From NCBI GenBank assembly GCA_017302575.1, contig JAFLDD010000001.1:372001-436000 (forward strand): a DNA stretch of 64,000 nucleotides. The letters are read 5' to 3'. Source of the stretch: Alphaproteobacteria bacterium (GTDB lineage: Bacteria > Pseudomonadota > Alphaproteobacteria > Rickettsiales > UBA3002). The position numbers and the translations under genes were made by a program. The notes under the pieces were generated by a model. That model did not search any database and was not told the DNA's origin. It was given only the letters and a program-made list of their open reading frames with translations. Positions 8,942 through 19,039 of this stretch are shown here, piece by piece (the stretch's first letter is position 1; the number at the start of each line of letters is the position of its first letter).

Positions 8942-10410
8942 TGTTGCCATTACCCCTACTTGAAGCCACGATTTTCATGCCAGAAGTATTTCTGATTATT
9001 AGCGGCATGTTCCTGTTGATGGTTGGCGCGTTCATGAAAAAGAATAGCGCTCTTAGCATCACGCTTCTAACGGTTGCCGCATTCGTGATGGCGCTTAATA
9101 TTCTTGCGCCAAGCCTATCGCAGGAGCGCATTTTTGCCTTTGATAACCTATTTGTGCGCGATGTGTTTTCACAATATGTGAAGGTTATGATTTTGGTCGC
9201 CTCAGCCCTTGTGCTGATTATCGCTAAGGCGTGGCTAAGGCACGACCATGTGCAGAAATTCGAATTTCCTGTGCTGGTTTTATTCGCAGCCGTTGGTTCG
9301 ATGGTCATGGTATCAGCGAATGATTTGCTGACACTTTATATGGGTTTGGAACTTTCTTCCTTGGCGCTTTATGTGCTGGCGGCGTTTGATCGCGATAATG
9401 CGCGCAGCTCCGAGGCTGGTCTGAAATATTTTGTGCTCGGTGCGCTTGCTTCGGGCATGATGTTGTTTGGTGCATCCTTGGTGTATGGCTACACTGGCAG
9501 TACGAACTTCTCGGCAATTGCTGAGTTATTCACCGCTAATGGTGAGTCGCAAACAGCGATTGCTCATGGCGCTATCGTTGGCATGGTGTTGATTACGGTT
9601 GGTTTGTGTTTCAAGATCTCAGCCGTGCCATTCCACATGTGGACGCCTGATGTTTACCAAGGCTCACCCACTGCAGTGACGATGCTTTTTGCCACCGCTC
9701 CAAAAATTGCGGCATTGGCAGTATTTATTCGCGTGCTCAATGAGCCATTCGCTGAAATGCTGCCAGATTGGCAGATGATTCTGCAAATCACGGCCGTGTT
9801 GTCGATGGCGGTAGGTGCATTTGGTGCAATGATGCAAACCAGCATTAAGCGACTGCTGGCGTATGGTTCTATTGGCCATATTGGTTATGCACTGGTTGGC
9901 GTAGCTGCAGGCACGCAAGAAGGCATTCAGGCGGTGCTTATCTATCTCACGCTTTATTTATTCATGGCGATTGGAACATTTGGTTTTATCTTATTGATGC
10001 GTCGCAATGGCGAACAGGTAGAGCAGCTTTCTGATTTGGCAGGTCTTGCTAAGACACGCCAACGCCCAGCGTTGTTTCTGTTGGTGATGATGTTCTCGAT
10101 GGCGGGTATTCCGCCGTTTTCTGGATTCTTCGGGAAGATGTTTATCTTCCTCAGCGCAATTGAAGCAGGGCTATATACCTTGGCAATTATCGGCGTGCTG
10201 ACGAGCGTGGTTGCTGCATTCTATTACCTCAAAGTTGTGAAAATCATGTATTTTGATGAGCCTAAGGAACCGTTGGATCGTTATATTCCATTTGTAGCGG
10301 CCGTCGTTTTGATGATTTGCGCACTTGTGACAGCGCTTTTCTTCCTCTATCCTACCCCTGTTTTAAACGCAGCAACACTAGCAGCAGGGTCATTGGTAGG
10401 TGGTGTCTAA
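8941..10410 (+). CDS. nuoN: NADH-quinone oxidoreductase subunit N
   Basis: This is the third antiporter-like proton-pumping subunit, adjacent to NuoK in the membrane arm. The 489-residue membrane protein has the FHMWTPDVYQGSPTAVTMLFA channel motif, the MGLELSSLALYVLAAF helix with the conserved Glu, and KRLLAYGSIGHIGYAL. It is coupled upstream by TAATG with nuoM, and its last codons overlap the GTG start of birA, so the nuo operon reads straight into the birA-coaX-rnj group. Confidence 0.98.
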   Translation: MLPLPLLEATIFMPEVFLIISGMFLLMVGAFMKKNSALSITLLTVAAFVMALNILAPSLSQERIFAFDNLFVRDVFSQYVKVMILVASALVLIIAKAWLRHDHVQKFEFPVLVLFAAVGSMVMVSANDLLTLYMGLELSSLALYVLAAFDRDNARSSEAGLKYFVLGALASGMMLFGASLVYGYTGSTNFSAIAELFTANGESQTAIAHGAIVGMVLITVGLCFKISAVPFHMWTPDVYQGSPTAVTMLFATAPKIAALAVFIRVLNEPFAEMLPDWQMILQITAVLSMAVGAFGAMMQTSIKRLLAYGSIGHIGYALVGVAAGTQEGIQAVLIYLTLYLFMAIGTFGFILLMRRNGEQVEQLSDLAGLAKTRQRPALFLLVMMFSMAGIPPFSGFFGKMFIFLSAIEAGLYTLAIIGVLTSVVAAFYYLKVVKIMYFDEPKEPLDRYIPFVAAVVLMICALVTALFFLYPTPVLNAATLAAGSLVGGV

Positions 10411-11176
10411 ATCTGGCAACTTAATCGACGATTATCATTTGCTTTCGTATGATGTGCTCGACAGCACCAACGAAGAGGCGAAGCGCTTGGCGGGCGGCGG
10501 TGCGTCGCACGGTGCGGTCATTTGGGCCAAAAAGCAAACATCGGGCCGTGGTCGCATGGGGCGCGAGTGGATTTCGCCTGAAGGCAATCTTTATGTTTCC
10601 GTGTTGCTTAGCCCAAATAAAGACTTAGCGACATGCAGCCAATTATCGTTTGTTGCGGCAGTTGCGGCGGCTGAGACATTGGAAGTGATTGTCAGCGAGA
10701 GTGCTGAAATTAGCTGCAAATGGCCGAATGATATTTTGTATGATGGCAAAAAACTGGGCGGCATTTTGCTAGAGTCGTTCACCACGCCTGATGAGCGTGG
10801 CAAAGATAAACAGTGGGTCGTTGTCGGCGTTGGCATAAACATCGATCATTTCCCTGAGCATGTTATGTTCCCAGCAACATGTCTGCGTGACGCTGGGGTT
10901 GAAATCATCAGCGCGAAGATTGTGCTTTCACGCTTCATTTATAATTTTATTCATCGCTACGATTATTGGACGAAAAAAGGGTTCAAGGACATCCAGAAAG
11001 AATGGATTAACCGCGCCTATCGTCTGGGGTACCCAACAGAAGTGATGGTGGGCGATAAACAACTAAAAGGCGTGTTCGACGGTATTGATGCAGCAGGTCG
11101 CTTACTGCTGCGCCAAGAAAGTGGCGCGGTGACGGGCATTTCTGCTGGCGACGTGTTTTTTAAGGAATCTGCCTAA
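10400..11176 (+). CDS. birA: Biotin--[acetyl-CoA-carboxylase] ligase
   Basis: This ligase activates biotin to biotinyl-AMP and transfers it to the carboxyl-carrier lysine of acetyl-CoA carboxylase. The 258-residue protein begins directly with the catalytic domain, with no N-terminal winged helix, so it is the enzyme-only class and not the repressor form. Motifs are GRGRMGREWISPEGNLYVS (biotinyl-AMP loop), KWPNDI and KLGGILLE. Start is GTG at 10400 (a second GTG is at 10403), overlapping nuoN by 11 nt. This position after nuoN is common in alphaproteobacteria. Confidence 0.95.
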   Translation: MVSKSGNLIDDYHLLSYDVLDSTNEEAKRLAGGGASHGAVIWAKKQTSGRGRMGREWISPEGNLYVSVLLSPNKDLATCSQLSFVAAVAAAETLEVIVSESAEISCKWPNDILYDGKKLGGILLESFTTPDERGKDKQWVVVGVGINIDHFPEHVMFPATCLRDAGVEIISAKIVLSRFIYNFIHRYDYWTKKGFKDIQKEWINRAYRLGYPTEVMVGDKQLKGVFDGIDAAGRLLLRQESGAVTGISAGDVFFKESA

Positions 11177-11952
11177 TGCTGCTCGTCGTTGATATTGGAA
11201 ACACCAATGTTGTGTTTGCTTTGTGTGACGAGCACCGCACGGTTGCTGAGTGGCGTATTCGCACTGACGCTCACCGCACGGCAGACGAATATGCTGTATG
11301 GCTATTTACGCTAATGGAGGCCGATAATCATGCACGCCAATCCGTTCGCGGAGTCATCATTTCTTCTGTAGTGCCAGAAGCAAATTTTGAACTTAAAACG
11401 TTTGCACGTAAATACCTTAATCAAGAGCCGTTGGTGCTAGCCACAGGGCAGATTGATTGTGGCATGCCTGTTAAAATTGATAACCCCAAAGAATTAGGCG
11501 CGGACAGAATCATCAACGCGTTTGCGGCATGGTCAACGCATAATCAGGCGCTGATTGTGGTGGATTTTGGCACAGCAACGACGTTTGACGTGGTTTCTGG
11601 TAAAGGTGAATATATGGGCGGTGTAATTGCGCCTGGCATTAATTTGTCACTTGAGGCACTTCAGCATGCGGCTGCCAAACTACATGGCATTGCCATTACC
11701 CACCCCAAGCAGGTAATTGGTACGAACACGACTGCGGCCATGCAATCAGGTATTTTCCATGGTTATGCGGGATTGATCGAGGGGATTGTGGCGCGCATCA
11801 AGGAAGAACGTGGTGAAGCCATGAAAGTGATTGCAACTGGTGGGCTTGCCGCCTTATATGCGGATGCTACATCGGCTATTGATGTGGTCGATCAAGATTT
11901 GACCATTCGCGGTCTACGCCTCATCTATCAACGGCAGAAACGAAATCACTAA
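11176..11952 (+). CDS. coaX: Type III pantothenate kinase
   Basis: This kinase phosphorylates pantothenate in the first step of coenzyme A synthesis. The 258-residue protein of the ASKHA fold has the phosphate-binding DIGNTN at residues 5-10, GADRIINAFAA near 110 and DFGTATTFDVV near 130, all hallmarks of CoaX and not of type I or II kinases. It overlaps birA by TAATG and the next gene likewise, so the three are likely translated together from the nuo transcript. Confidence 0.96.
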   Translation: MLLVVDIGNTNVVFALCDEHRTVAEWRIRTDAHRTADEYAVWLFTLMEADNHARQSVRGVIISSVVPEANFELKTFARKYLNQEPLVLATGQIDCGMPVKIDNPKELGADRIINAFAAWSTHNQALIVVDFGTATTFDVVSGKGEYMGGVIAPGINLSLEALQHAAAKLHGIAITHPKQVIGTNTTAAMQSGIFHGYAGLIEGIVARIKEERGEAMKVIATGGLAALYADATSAIDVVDQDLTIRGLRLIYQRQKRNH

Positions 11953-13613
11953 TGCCATTTGACTTCAAAAATCACGACGATGATTTACTGTTTGTGCCGC
12001 TAGGTGGCTCGAATGAAATCGGCATGAACCTGAATCTTTATCGCTATAAAGGTAAATGGATCATGATTGATTTGGGCATTGGCTTTGCCGATGCGTATCT
12101 ACCGGGCATCGATATTGTTGTTCCGAACATGGACGCTTTCTTGCCTTTCAAAAAGGATCTCGTGGCGTTGGTGTTGACTCACGCACATGAAGATCATTTG
12201 GGCGCAGTGCCGTATTTGTGGCATGAATTGGAATGCCCTATTTATGCAACGCCATTTACAGCAAACTTGCTGCGCGTGAAAATGGCGGAAGAAGGTCTTA
12301 AGAACCGCGCTAAAATTATTGAGGTCGAGGCAGGTAAATTATACGACCTCGCGCCATTTACCTTCGAGATGGTGCCCATTACCCATTCTATTCCTGAAAT
12401 GCACGCGGTGGCACTACGCACGGATGCGGGCACTGTCATGCATACGGGGGATTGGAAACTGGATGCTAACCCAATGGTTGGCCCAACCACGGACGAAGCA
12501 ACGCTTGCTAAATACGGTGACGAAGGTGTGTTGGCGATGGTCTGTGATTCCACCAACGTGTTTGTGGAAGGTGAGTCTGGTTCCGAGGGGGATGTGCGCG
12601 CTAGCTTGCGCGATATTATCAATGACTGTGATAATCGCGTTATCGTGACGACGTTTGCATCGAATGTCGCGCGTTTGGAAAGTATTATCTACGCAGCGCT
12701 TGATGCTGGGCGCAGTGTAGCGCTTTCGGGTAAATCGCTGTGGCGCGTGACGGCTGCGGCAAAAGAGGCGGGTTATTTGCAAGATGTGCCGCCTTTCTTG
12801 GATGATGAAGCGGCAATCCAAATGCCCAAAAACAAAGTAGTGTTTATTTGTACGGGCTGCCAAGGTGAGGGCAGGGCTGCCATGGCGAAAATCGCGCGCG
12901 GTGAACACCCCTATATTCGTCTGACACCGAAAGACACGATTATTTTCTCGTCGCGTACCATTCCGGGGAATGAGCAAAAAATCGGCTGGATGCATAACAA
13001 GTTCATTAAAATGGGTTTGGAAGTCATTAATGACCATGTGGGATTTACCCATGTTTCAGGCCACCCTGCGCGAATGGAGCTTGAGCGCATGTATCAGCTG
13101 GTGCGCCCAAAGATTGCAGTGCCCGTACATGGTGAAGCGCGCCATATTCATGAGCACGCAAAGCTTGCGGAATCACTTCAGGTACCGGAACAGGTCGAAC
13201 CATATAATGGCGCAGTGATTCGCCTTAAAGAGGGCGAGGCGCGTATAGTGGGCACTATAGAATCTGGTTATTTGGCGATGGATGGTTCGTCGCTGATTGA
13301 TACGAATTCGCCTGTGATTCGTACGCGTCGTAAAATTCGCGATGATGGATTTTGTGGTGTTTCGTTAGTGTTGGATAAAAAAGGTGCTTTGGTCGGTCGT
13401 CCTAAATTTTCAGCGCCAGGATGCCTGGATTCTCAAGAAGATCGCGCTATGTTTGAAGCAATGACCGAAGAAATCGAAGCCATACTCGATAAGCGTGGCG
13501 GCAAAGTGAAGTTGCACCAACTGGAAGAGTCGATTCGTAATGTATTACGGCGAATGATTAGTGAAGAGTTGGGTAAGAAACCCGTGCTTGATGTGCATTT
13601 GCACCAGCTTTAG
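11952..13613 (+). CDS. rnj: Ribonuclease J
   Basis: This metallo-beta-lactamase/beta-CASP ribonuclease acts in mRNA decay and rRNA maturation, with endonuclease and 5'-3' exonuclease activity known in the family. The 553-residue protein has the zinc-binding HAHEDH motif at H77/H79/D81/H82, a further HTGDWK motif, the beta-CASP region and the PVHGE motif, then the C-terminal domain. The start overlaps coaX (TAATG). Its stop overlaps that of the convergent gene at 13610 by 4 nt. Confidence 0.96.
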   Translation: MPFDFKNHDDDLLFVPLGGSNEIGMNLNLYRYKGKWIMIDLGIGFADAYLPGIDIVVPNMDAFLPFKKDLVALVLTHAHEDHLGAVPYLWHELECPIYATPFTANLLRVKMAEEGLKNRAKIIEVEAGKLYDLAPFTFEMVPITHSIPEMHAVALRTDAGTVMHTGDWKLDANPMVGPTTDEATLAKYGDEGVLAMVCDSTNVFVEGESGSEGDVRASLRDIINDCDNRVIVTTFASNVARLESIIYAALDAGRSVALSGKSLWRVTAAAKEAGYLQDVPPFLDDEAAIQMPKNKVVFICTGCQGEGRAAMAKIARGEHPYIRLTPKDTIIFSSRTIPGNEQKIGWMHNKFIKMGLEVINDHVGFTHVSGHPARMELERMYQLVRPKIAVPVHGEARHIHEHAKLAESLQVPEQVEPYNGAVIRLKEGEARIVGTIESGYLAMDGSSLIDTNSPVIRTRRKIRDDGFCGVSLVLDKKGALVGRPKFSAPGCLDSQEDRAMFEAMTEEIEAILDKRGGKVKLHQLEESIRNVLRRMISEELGKKPVLDVHLHQL

Positions 13614-14530
13614 AGGCCGATACGAAGTGCTTCTTCGGGTGTCATGAGACGCTCAGCTTCAATGGACTGTTTCTCTACGCGTACGCGAGGCGGTGGCGTT
13701 TCATCACGGAAATTCATGACATGGCGTTGTGGTGTTGGTGTGGGGCGACCTTTGCCAGTCTCTGTGCGTTCAATTTCCGCAAGACGCGCTGCTTCTAGCT
13801 GGCGCTCAAAGGTTCTATCACGAGCCTTGTCGGTATCGTGGACGACGGATTCGGTTGTGTCGAACCATTGGCGGATGTAGTAGCGATCAATACCAATCGT
13901 AGCACCTGCTAGGCCGCCGATAGCTGCGCCAGTACCTGCTAGCATTGCAGCGCCTGCTGTGCCTACGATATGTTTGGCAAGATCACCAATAACGAAATGC
14001 AATACACCACTCATTGGCGGCATGCTCATCAGTAGGCCTAAGGCAACACCAATGGCTATGCCAATCAATACGGGTTTCCAGTGGAAGAATTCGTGAGGCG
14101 GTGTTTCTTTGCTTTCTTCGTGAAGCAGTTTCACCAATTCATCCGCTTCTTTTTGGCTGGTTGTTTCTTGTAATCTGTCACCGATAGCGCGGCGACGTTC
14201 GTTCATTTCTGCGGTTTCTGCATGCATGGAAGCTTGGGCAGAAATAGTGCCAAATGTATCAGCGCCTTTGAGGACGCCTGCGCCGCCAATGAGTGGTATA
14301 GCTAACCACGCCGCCGCGCCTACGGGTGTTAATGATAATCCGATGGCTACAACCGTGCCGATGACTGCACCGAATGTGCCATACAGGGCTGCTCCGCCAA
14401 TTGAACCTTGGATGAGGCCTTTATAGCCAGCAGAAAGTACACGTCGTGCATAGGGCGAATGTTCGCCGCCGGCGCCGCCTGTTGCGGTCGTCGCGAGTTT
14501 GACGTGAGACTGTGGAATTTCGTTAGCCAA
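13610..14530 (-). CDS. Glycine-zipper membrane protein, unrecognised
   Basis: This 306-residue protein has no signal peptide and four hydrophobic stretches (about 36-66, 68-88, 152-171, 188-213) rich in small residues, such as GTFGAVIGTVVAIG and GAAIGGLAGATIG, which are glycine-zipper patterns. A charged helical segment (about 100-145) lies between the hairpins, and the C-terminal 90 residues are polar and proline-rich. I recognise no family. Start is TTG at 14530 with GGAG about 9 nt upstream. It sits alone on the minus strand between rnj and the proS region, behind the Pho-box-like promoter at 14551-14594. Confidence 0.65.
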   Translation of the reverse strand: MANEIPQSHVKLATTATGGAGGEHSPYARRVLSAGYKGLIQGSIGGAALYGTFGAVIGTVVAIGLSLTPVGAAAWLAIPLIGGAGVLKGADTFGTISAQASMHAETAEMNERRRAIGDRLQETTSQKEADELVKLLHEESKETPPHEFFHWKPVLIGIAIGVALGLLMSMPPMSGVLHFVIGDLAKHIVGTAGAAMLAGTGAAIGGLAGATIGIDRYYIRQWFDTTESVVHDTDKARDRTFERQLEAARLAEIERTETGKGRPTPTPQRHVMNFRDETPPPRVRVEKQSIEAERLMTPEEALRIGL

Positions 14531-14550
14531 TACACTTCTCCATGCTTTGA

Positions 14551-14594
14551 ATCATAACAAAAAACGAGAGGTAGAATTGTGAACATTTGATGAC
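14551..14594 (-). promoter_or_regulatory. Pho-box-like promoter of the gene at 14530
   Basis: On the minus strand, GTCAT (14594-14590) and TTCAC (14583-14579) form a direct repeat with an 11-bp step. The -10 candidate TATGAT (14556-14551) lies exactly 22 nt after the second half-site, preceded by a T-run and GT. There is no good -35 element, as expected for an activator-dependent promoter. Spacing and sequence match the sites at 49778 and 54130. Confidence 0.5.
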
Positions 14595-14645
14595 AATCAT
14601 CTGGTATTTTGGTGTGCTTGGCACTAGGGTTGCATTGAGGTTTAT

Positions 14646-14873
14646 ATGACCATTTTTCAGATGTTTCTTGCCTATGCGGTGGCTTGGTGGGTGGTGCTAT
14701 TTATGGTGCTGCCATTTGGCTCTAACGCCTCCGAAACACCCGAAAAAGGCCATGCCGCCTCTGCTCCGGCGCGCTTTGATTTCAAGAAAAAAGCCAAGAT
14801 AACCAGCATATTGGCGATTATTCCTGTATTGGCGTTCAAGTGTCTTTATGAAGCGGGGGTCATTGGCTTATGA
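14646..14873 (+). CDS. DUF1467 family membrane protein
   Basis: This 75-residue protein has two transmembrane helices (about 4-24 and 53-72) joined by a polar loop. The MVLPFG segment and the ARFDFKKKAKIT junction before the second helix are what I know of the alphaproteobacterial DUF1467 family, which is often found just upstream of proS, as here. Function is unknown. Its TGA overlaps the next ATG (ATGA). Confidence 0.8.
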   Translation: MTIFQMFLAYAVAWWVVLFMVLPFGSNASETPEKGHAASAPARFDFKKKAKITSILAIIPVLAFKCLYEAGVIGL

Positions 14874-15247
14874 GGTATGGATTTATCGTGCTTTGCCTCT
14901 TTGCGGCTCCAGCCTATGCCCAGTACCACGCAGGGGTTCGTGATTGCGACCCGTATATCAAGCACCAGCCCTCTGCAGACATAGAGGCGCGGGATGGATT
15001 TGATCAGCATGGAAACCCGATAAAATCTGCCGATATGGAACCTAATACGCTCTCTCAGCAGTTTGAAAATCCGAAGATCAGCTTGGATATACCTGTCACT
15101 AATTATGTGAATGAAAATAAATATAATGCGGATCTAAGCGAATCGCGCATTAATTTGGGTGAAATGGATGTGCAGAAAGATGGTACGACATCACTCAATG
15201 GCGTGCCAATCAAGCAGCAGAACGTCTATTCAACGGAGTGTAAATAA
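14870..15247 (+). CDS. Exported hypothetical protein
   Basis: This 125-residue protein has a signal peptide at residues 1-17 (cleavage after AYA, before QYHAG). The mature part is polar, Asn- and Asp-rich, with two cysteines, one near the start (RDCDPY) and one as the penultimate residue, possibly a disulfide. It has no recognised domain. It is coupled to the DUF1467 gene by ATGA and to the lipoprotein gene downstream by TAATG, so the three form one unit before proS, probably an envelope-related group. Confidence 0.75.
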   Translation: MRYGFIVLCLFAAPAYAQYHAGVRDCDPYIKHQPSADIEARDGFDQHGNPIKSADMEPNTLSQQFENPKISLDIPVTNYVNENKYNADLSESRINLGEMDVQKDGTTSLNGVPIKQQNVYSTECK

Positions 15248-15732
15248 TGAAAAAATTACTCGCAGCATCGTGCTTAGTGGTGGTTGCCGCATGTACGCCT
15301 CCTGAGCAGACCTATTGCGATGGATTTGGGCTAAGGCAGGGTGAGCCTGAGCATCAAAAATGCATGACCTATTATTTTCAGCAAGAAGCAGCGTTTAATG
15401 CTGACAGGCAAGGGTGCGAATTCGAGGCTGACAAAACCTATCCCCCTACGCTTTATGACGAAGGCAGATGGGAACGCGTTCATGGTGGGTTAGGCTACGG
15501 ACCGTATGGGCCGGCCTTTGGTGGTGGGTTTGGAACCAGCGTATATGTTGAGCCAGATTATTATAAAAACCGCGAAGTGGATCGCCTGCGCATGCGCATT
15601 ATTCAGCCATGCATGGAATCAAAAGGCTGGAAAAGCGGCGAGACATGGCAGGCGGGACGTTTGCCGCGTGGGGCTAAGAAAATGCCAATGCCAGCGCCTC
15701 AGCAAAGCAGCAAATTACCGTGGTTAAAGTAA
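15247..15732 (+). CDS. Putative lipoprotein, unrecognised
   Basis: This 161-residue protein has a lipoprotein signal: MKK, a hydrophobic core and the lipobox VAAC with C16 as the lipidated residue. The mature part has further cysteines, a Gly/Tyr-rich middle (about residues 80-100) and a basic Pro-rich tail. The closing MESKGWKSGETW segment resembles the short C-terminal motif of several alphaproteobacterial periplasmic proteins of unknown role. It overlaps the preceding gene (TAATG) and lies 76 nt before proS; no terminator was seen in that gap. Confidence 0.75.
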   Translation: MKKLLAASCLVVVAACTPPEQTYCDGFGLRQGEPEHQKCMTYYFQQEAAFNADRQGCEFEADKTYPPTLYDEGRWERVHGGLGYGPYGPAFGGGFGTSVYVEPDYYKNREVDRLRMRIIQPCMESKGWKSGETWQAGRLPRGAKKMPMPAPQQSSKLPWLK

Positions 15733-15808
15733 TCCACACCCTCTGCTAATTATTGCCTTTTTCGTGGTGGCTGCCATAGTGCGCATTCACTATTGAAAGT
15801 CATGTTCC

Positions 15809-17119
15809 ATGCGCCTTAGCCGTTATTTTTTACCACTGCTCAAAGAAAATCCTAAAGAGGCGCAAATTGTCTCGCATCAACTCATGTTGCGCGCGGGTAT
15901 GATTCGCCAACAAGTAGCGGGTATATATTCATGGCTGCCATTGGGCATGACGGTGCTTGAACATGTTGAGCGCATCGTTGCGGAAGAGTTAGATAAAGTC
16001 GGGTGTGTGCGCTTGTTGATGCCAACGCTGCAAAGTACCGAATTATGGAAGGAATCAGGCCGTTATGATGCGCTTGGTAAAGAGATGCTGCGTTTCAATG
16101 ACCGCGCTGAGCGTGAATTGCTTTACAGCCCAACCTGTGAAGAGATGATTGTCGATATTTTCCGTAGCTATGTGAAGAGCTACAAGCATCTGCCGCTGAA
16201 TCTCTATCAAATTCAGTGGAAATTCCGTGACGAAGTTCGCCCGCGTTTTGGCGTGATGCGCGGCCGCGAATTCCTGATGAAGGACGGGTATTCTTTTCAC
16301 GCGTCACTGGATGATGCAAAACGTGAATATAGCGCGATGTATGACGCGTATCATGCGATTTTCAGGCGTCTTGGCTTGACGGCGATTGCTGTTGCCGCAG
16401 ATTCTGGGGCGATTGGTGGTAATTTGAGCCACGAATTCCAAGTGCTAGCAGAAACAGGCGAGAGCCAAATTTATTATGACCCTATTTTTGATGATGTGCG
16501 TGAAGGCAAAGTCAAAAAAACGGGTGAGGAAATGCGCAATTATTACGCCGCCGCAGATGAATTGCATAAACCTGATCAATGCCCAGTTCCTGCTGATAAG
16601 CTGAGGACAGCGCGCGGGATTGAGGTCGGACATATTTTCTTGCTTGGCAGTAAATATACGGATGCAATGAACGTCAATGTGATGGGTGATTCGGGAACAG
16701 ATGTTCGTGTCCAGATGGGAACCTATGGTATTGGTGTATCACGCCTCGTTGGTGCGATTATCGAAGCAAGCCATGACGCGAATGGTATCATTTGGCCAGA
16801 GTCAGTCGCACCGTTTGATGTGGGTCTGATCAACATTCGCTTCGGCGATGAAGGCTGTGACCGCGCATGCGAAGAAATCTATGCGCAATTGCAAGCGCAA
16901 GGCATCAAGGTATTGTTTGACGATACTGACAAGCGCGGTGGTGAAAAATTTGCAGGTATGGATTTGATTGGCGTGCCATGGCAAATCGTGATTGGCCCGC
17001 GTAGTGCCGCAGAGGGTAAGGTGGAAATTAAGTACCGTCGTACGGGCGAAAAATCGGAATTACCAACTGCCGAAGCTGTTGCCATGATTGCTCAGAAACT
17101 AAAGGCAGCACGCGCATGA
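15809..17119 (+). CDS. proS: Prolyl-tRNA synthetase (short alphaproteobacterial form)
   Basis: This class II synthetase charges tRNA-Pro. The 436-residue protein has motif 1 and 2 regions ([12 protein letters not shown], then [22 protein letters not shown]), a motif 3 ([16 protein letters not shown]) and a C-terminal anticodon-binding domain. The length and the direct passage between motifs 2 and 3 show that the roughly 180-residue editing insertion of E. coli ProS is absent, as in other alphaproteobacteria. ATG at 15809 ([13 protein letters not shown]) fits family N-termini. lolC overlaps the stop by 4 nt. Confidence 0.97.
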   Translation: MRLSRYFLPLLKENPKEAQIVSHQLMLRAGMIRQQVAGIYSWLPLGMTVLEHVERIVAEELDKVGCVRLLMPTLQSTELWKESGRYDALGKEMLRFNDRAERELLYSPTCEEMIVDIFRSYVKSYKHLPLNLYQIQWKFRDEVRPRFGVMRGREFLMKDGYSFHASLDDAKREYSAMYDAYHAIFRRLGLTAIAVAADSGAIGGNLSHEFQVLAETGESQIYYDPIFDDVREGKVKKTGEEMRNYYAAADELHKPDQCPVPADKLRTARGIEVGHIFLLGSKYTDAMNVNVMGDSGTDVRVQMGTYGIGVSRLVGAIIEASHDANGIIWPESVAPFDVGLINIRFGDEGCDRACEEIYAQLQAQGIKVLFDDTDKRGGEKFAGMDLIGVPWQIVIGPRSAAEGKVEIKYRRTGEKSELPTAEAVAMIAQKLKAARA

Positions 17120-18366
17120 GCTTTACCGTAGAGAGATTATTGGCGCGACGCTATCTCAAGGCGCGCCGAGGGTTTATCTCGATTACGACATGGTTTGCGA
17201 TCATTGGTATTGCACTTGGAGTGGCGACACTCATTCTCGTAACCTCGCTGATGAACGGCATCCGCGAGGATATGACGCAGCGATTTATCGGCATTGAAGG
17301 GCATGTGAGTGTTTATAAACCCAGCCTATTCTTTGATGATTATGCGCAAACTGCCGAGGCAATTGCGGGTGTTGATGGTGTCACCACCGTGACCGCCAAG
17401 GTTGAAGGGCAGGTGATGGCAACCCATCAAGGGCGTGCTTATGGTGCGCAGGTGCTAGCAATGCCGTGGGGCGCTATTTCCAAACGCTTATTATTTATGG
17501 ATGCACTCAAGTCTGGCGCTTGGAACGCCTACGCCAAGGGCGAAGGGGTGATGATCGGCCATCGTTTGGCGCGCAACCTAGGTTTGCATGTGGGTGATGC
17601 AGTCACGCTCATTTCACCGCAAGGCCAAGCCACCATTGCGGGGTTTATTCCGCGCATGAAGGCGTATCCCGTCGTTGGTTTGTTGGATTTTGGTATGCAT
17701 CTATACGACGGTGCATTGATTCTCATGCCGTTTGACCAAGCGCAGACCTATTTCAAGCTAGAACGCGAAGAGAGCAGTGCAGTTTCGAATCTGGAAGTCA
17801 TGGTGCGTGATGTTGATGGCGCTAACCGCGTCGCGCAGCAGATTAGCGCGCAGCTTGGTGGCGCTTATTACGTGACGGACTGGCAGCAGAGTAATGCGGG
17901 CATCTTTCAGGCGTTGCTTGTGCAGCGTAATGTGATGGTGATTATTTTGGCGCTCATTATTTTGGTGGCGGCATTCAATATTATTTCCAGCCTTGTTATG
18001 CTCGTTAAAGAAAAGCGCCGCGACATTGCTATTTTACGCACCATAGGCGCAACGCGTAGCATGGTAATGCGTGTGTTCGTTTTATCTGGGGTATGGATTG
18101 GTGTGGTTGGTACGCTGGCGGGTTTAGTGCTTGGTTTGGTGTTGGCTGCTAATATTGAACGTATCAAGCAATTGGTGGAAGCAATTATCGGTCAAGAAAT
18201 ACTGGTGGCGGATATTTATTTCCTCTCCACGCTGCCAACCAAAACTGACCCAATCGAAGTTTTGGTGATTGTAGCAATTTCATTGGTGATTGCGTTGTTG
18301 GCGGCGCTGTATCCAGCACGTCAGGCAGCACGCCTCGATCCGGCGGAGGTGCTGCGCGATGTCTAA
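17116..18366 (+). CDS. lolC: Lipoprotein-releasing ABC transporter permease LolC/E
   Basis: This inner-membrane permease extracts outer-membrane lipoproteins and hands them to LolA. The 416-residue protein has one N-terminal transmembrane helix (about 22-45), a periplasmic MacB-like domain (about 46-265), and three C-terminal helices with the FtsX-like [18 protein letters not shown] coupling segment. It partners with LolD immediately downstream. A single LolC/E-type permease gene is present here. The start overlaps proS (ATGA). Confidence 0.95.
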   Translation: MSFTVERLLARRYLKARRGFISITTWFAIIGIALGVATLILVTSLMNGIREDMTQRFIGIEGHVSVYKPSLFFDDYAQTAEAIAGVDGVTTVTAKVEGQVMATHQGRAYGAQVLAMPWGAISKRLLFMDALKSGAWNAYAKGEGVMIGHRLARNLGLHVGDAVTLISPQGQATIAGFIPRMKAYPVVGLLDFGMHLYDGALILMPFDQAQTYFKLEREESSAVSNLEVMVRDVDGANRVAQQISAQLGGAYYVTDWQQSNAGIFQALLVQRNVMVIILALIILVAAFNIISSLVMLVKEKRRDIAILRTIGATRSMVMRVFVLSGVWIGVVGTLAGLVLGLVLAANIERIKQLVEAIIGQEILVADIYFLSTLPTKTDPIEVLVIVAISLVIALLAALYPARQAARLDPAEVLRDV

Positions 18367-19039
18367 TATTGTTTTAGAGCTTAAGAATATTCACCGTTCC
18401 TATGCGCAGCCGAACGGCGCGTTGCCGATTCTCAAGGGGGCGAACTTGGCTCTCAAGCAGGGGGAATTAGTGGCGTTGGTTGGGCCAAGCGGTTCGGGCA
18501 AAACGACGTTGTTACAAATTGCTGGTCTGCTTGATAAACAAGATTCAGGCGAAATCATGCTTAACGGTGTTTCCATGACCGAGGCGGATGACGCGGTTCG
18601 CACCGCCGCGCGCAATAAGCATTTGGGCTTCATTTATCAATTCCACCATTTGTTGCCAGAGTGTGATGCGCTTGAAAATGTGATGATGCCGCTTTTGATT
18701 GCGGGCATTAGTCGTAGCGATGCTCAAGGCAAAGCAAAAGAATTACTACAAAGACTTGGGCTAGGTGAGCGTTTGGGCCATTTGCCTTCCCGCCTTTCGG
18801 GGGGTGAGCAGCAGCGTGTCGCAATTGCACGGGCATTGGTGCATAACCCAGCCCTCGTATTGGCTGACGAGCCGACAGGTAATCTCGACCCTACAACTTC
18901 TGCGAATGTGTGCGCGCTGTTTTTTGAAGTGGCTCGTGCCCAAAACACCGCCGTTCTGCTTGTTACGCATAACACGCAGCTTGCTGGGCAAATGCATCGC
19001 AGCGTGACGTTGCGTGATGGTACTGTGGTAGCGGCATGA
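18359..19039 (+). CDS. lolD: Lipoprotein-releasing ABC transporter ATPase LolD
   Basis: This is the ATPase of the Lol export complex. The 226-residue protein shows Walker A GPSGSGKT (residues 42-49), signature LSGGEQQRVA and Walker B LVLADEPTGNLD. The start at ATG 18359 is supported by GGAGGT at 18345-18350, 8 nt upstream; the frame is open further left, but within lolC. It overlaps lolC by 8 nt and dnaE by 4 nt. Confidence 0.96.
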   Translation: MSNIVLELKNIHRSYAQPNGALPILKGANLALKQGELVALVGPSGSGKTTLLQIAGLLDKQDSGEIMLNGVSMTEADDAVRTAARNKHLGFIYQFHHLLPECDALENVMMPLLIAGISRSDAQGKAKELLQRLGLGERLGHLPSRLSGGEQQRVAIARALVHNPALVLADEPTGNLDPTTSANVCALFFEVARAQNTAVLLVTHNTQLAGQMHRSVTLRDGTVVAA

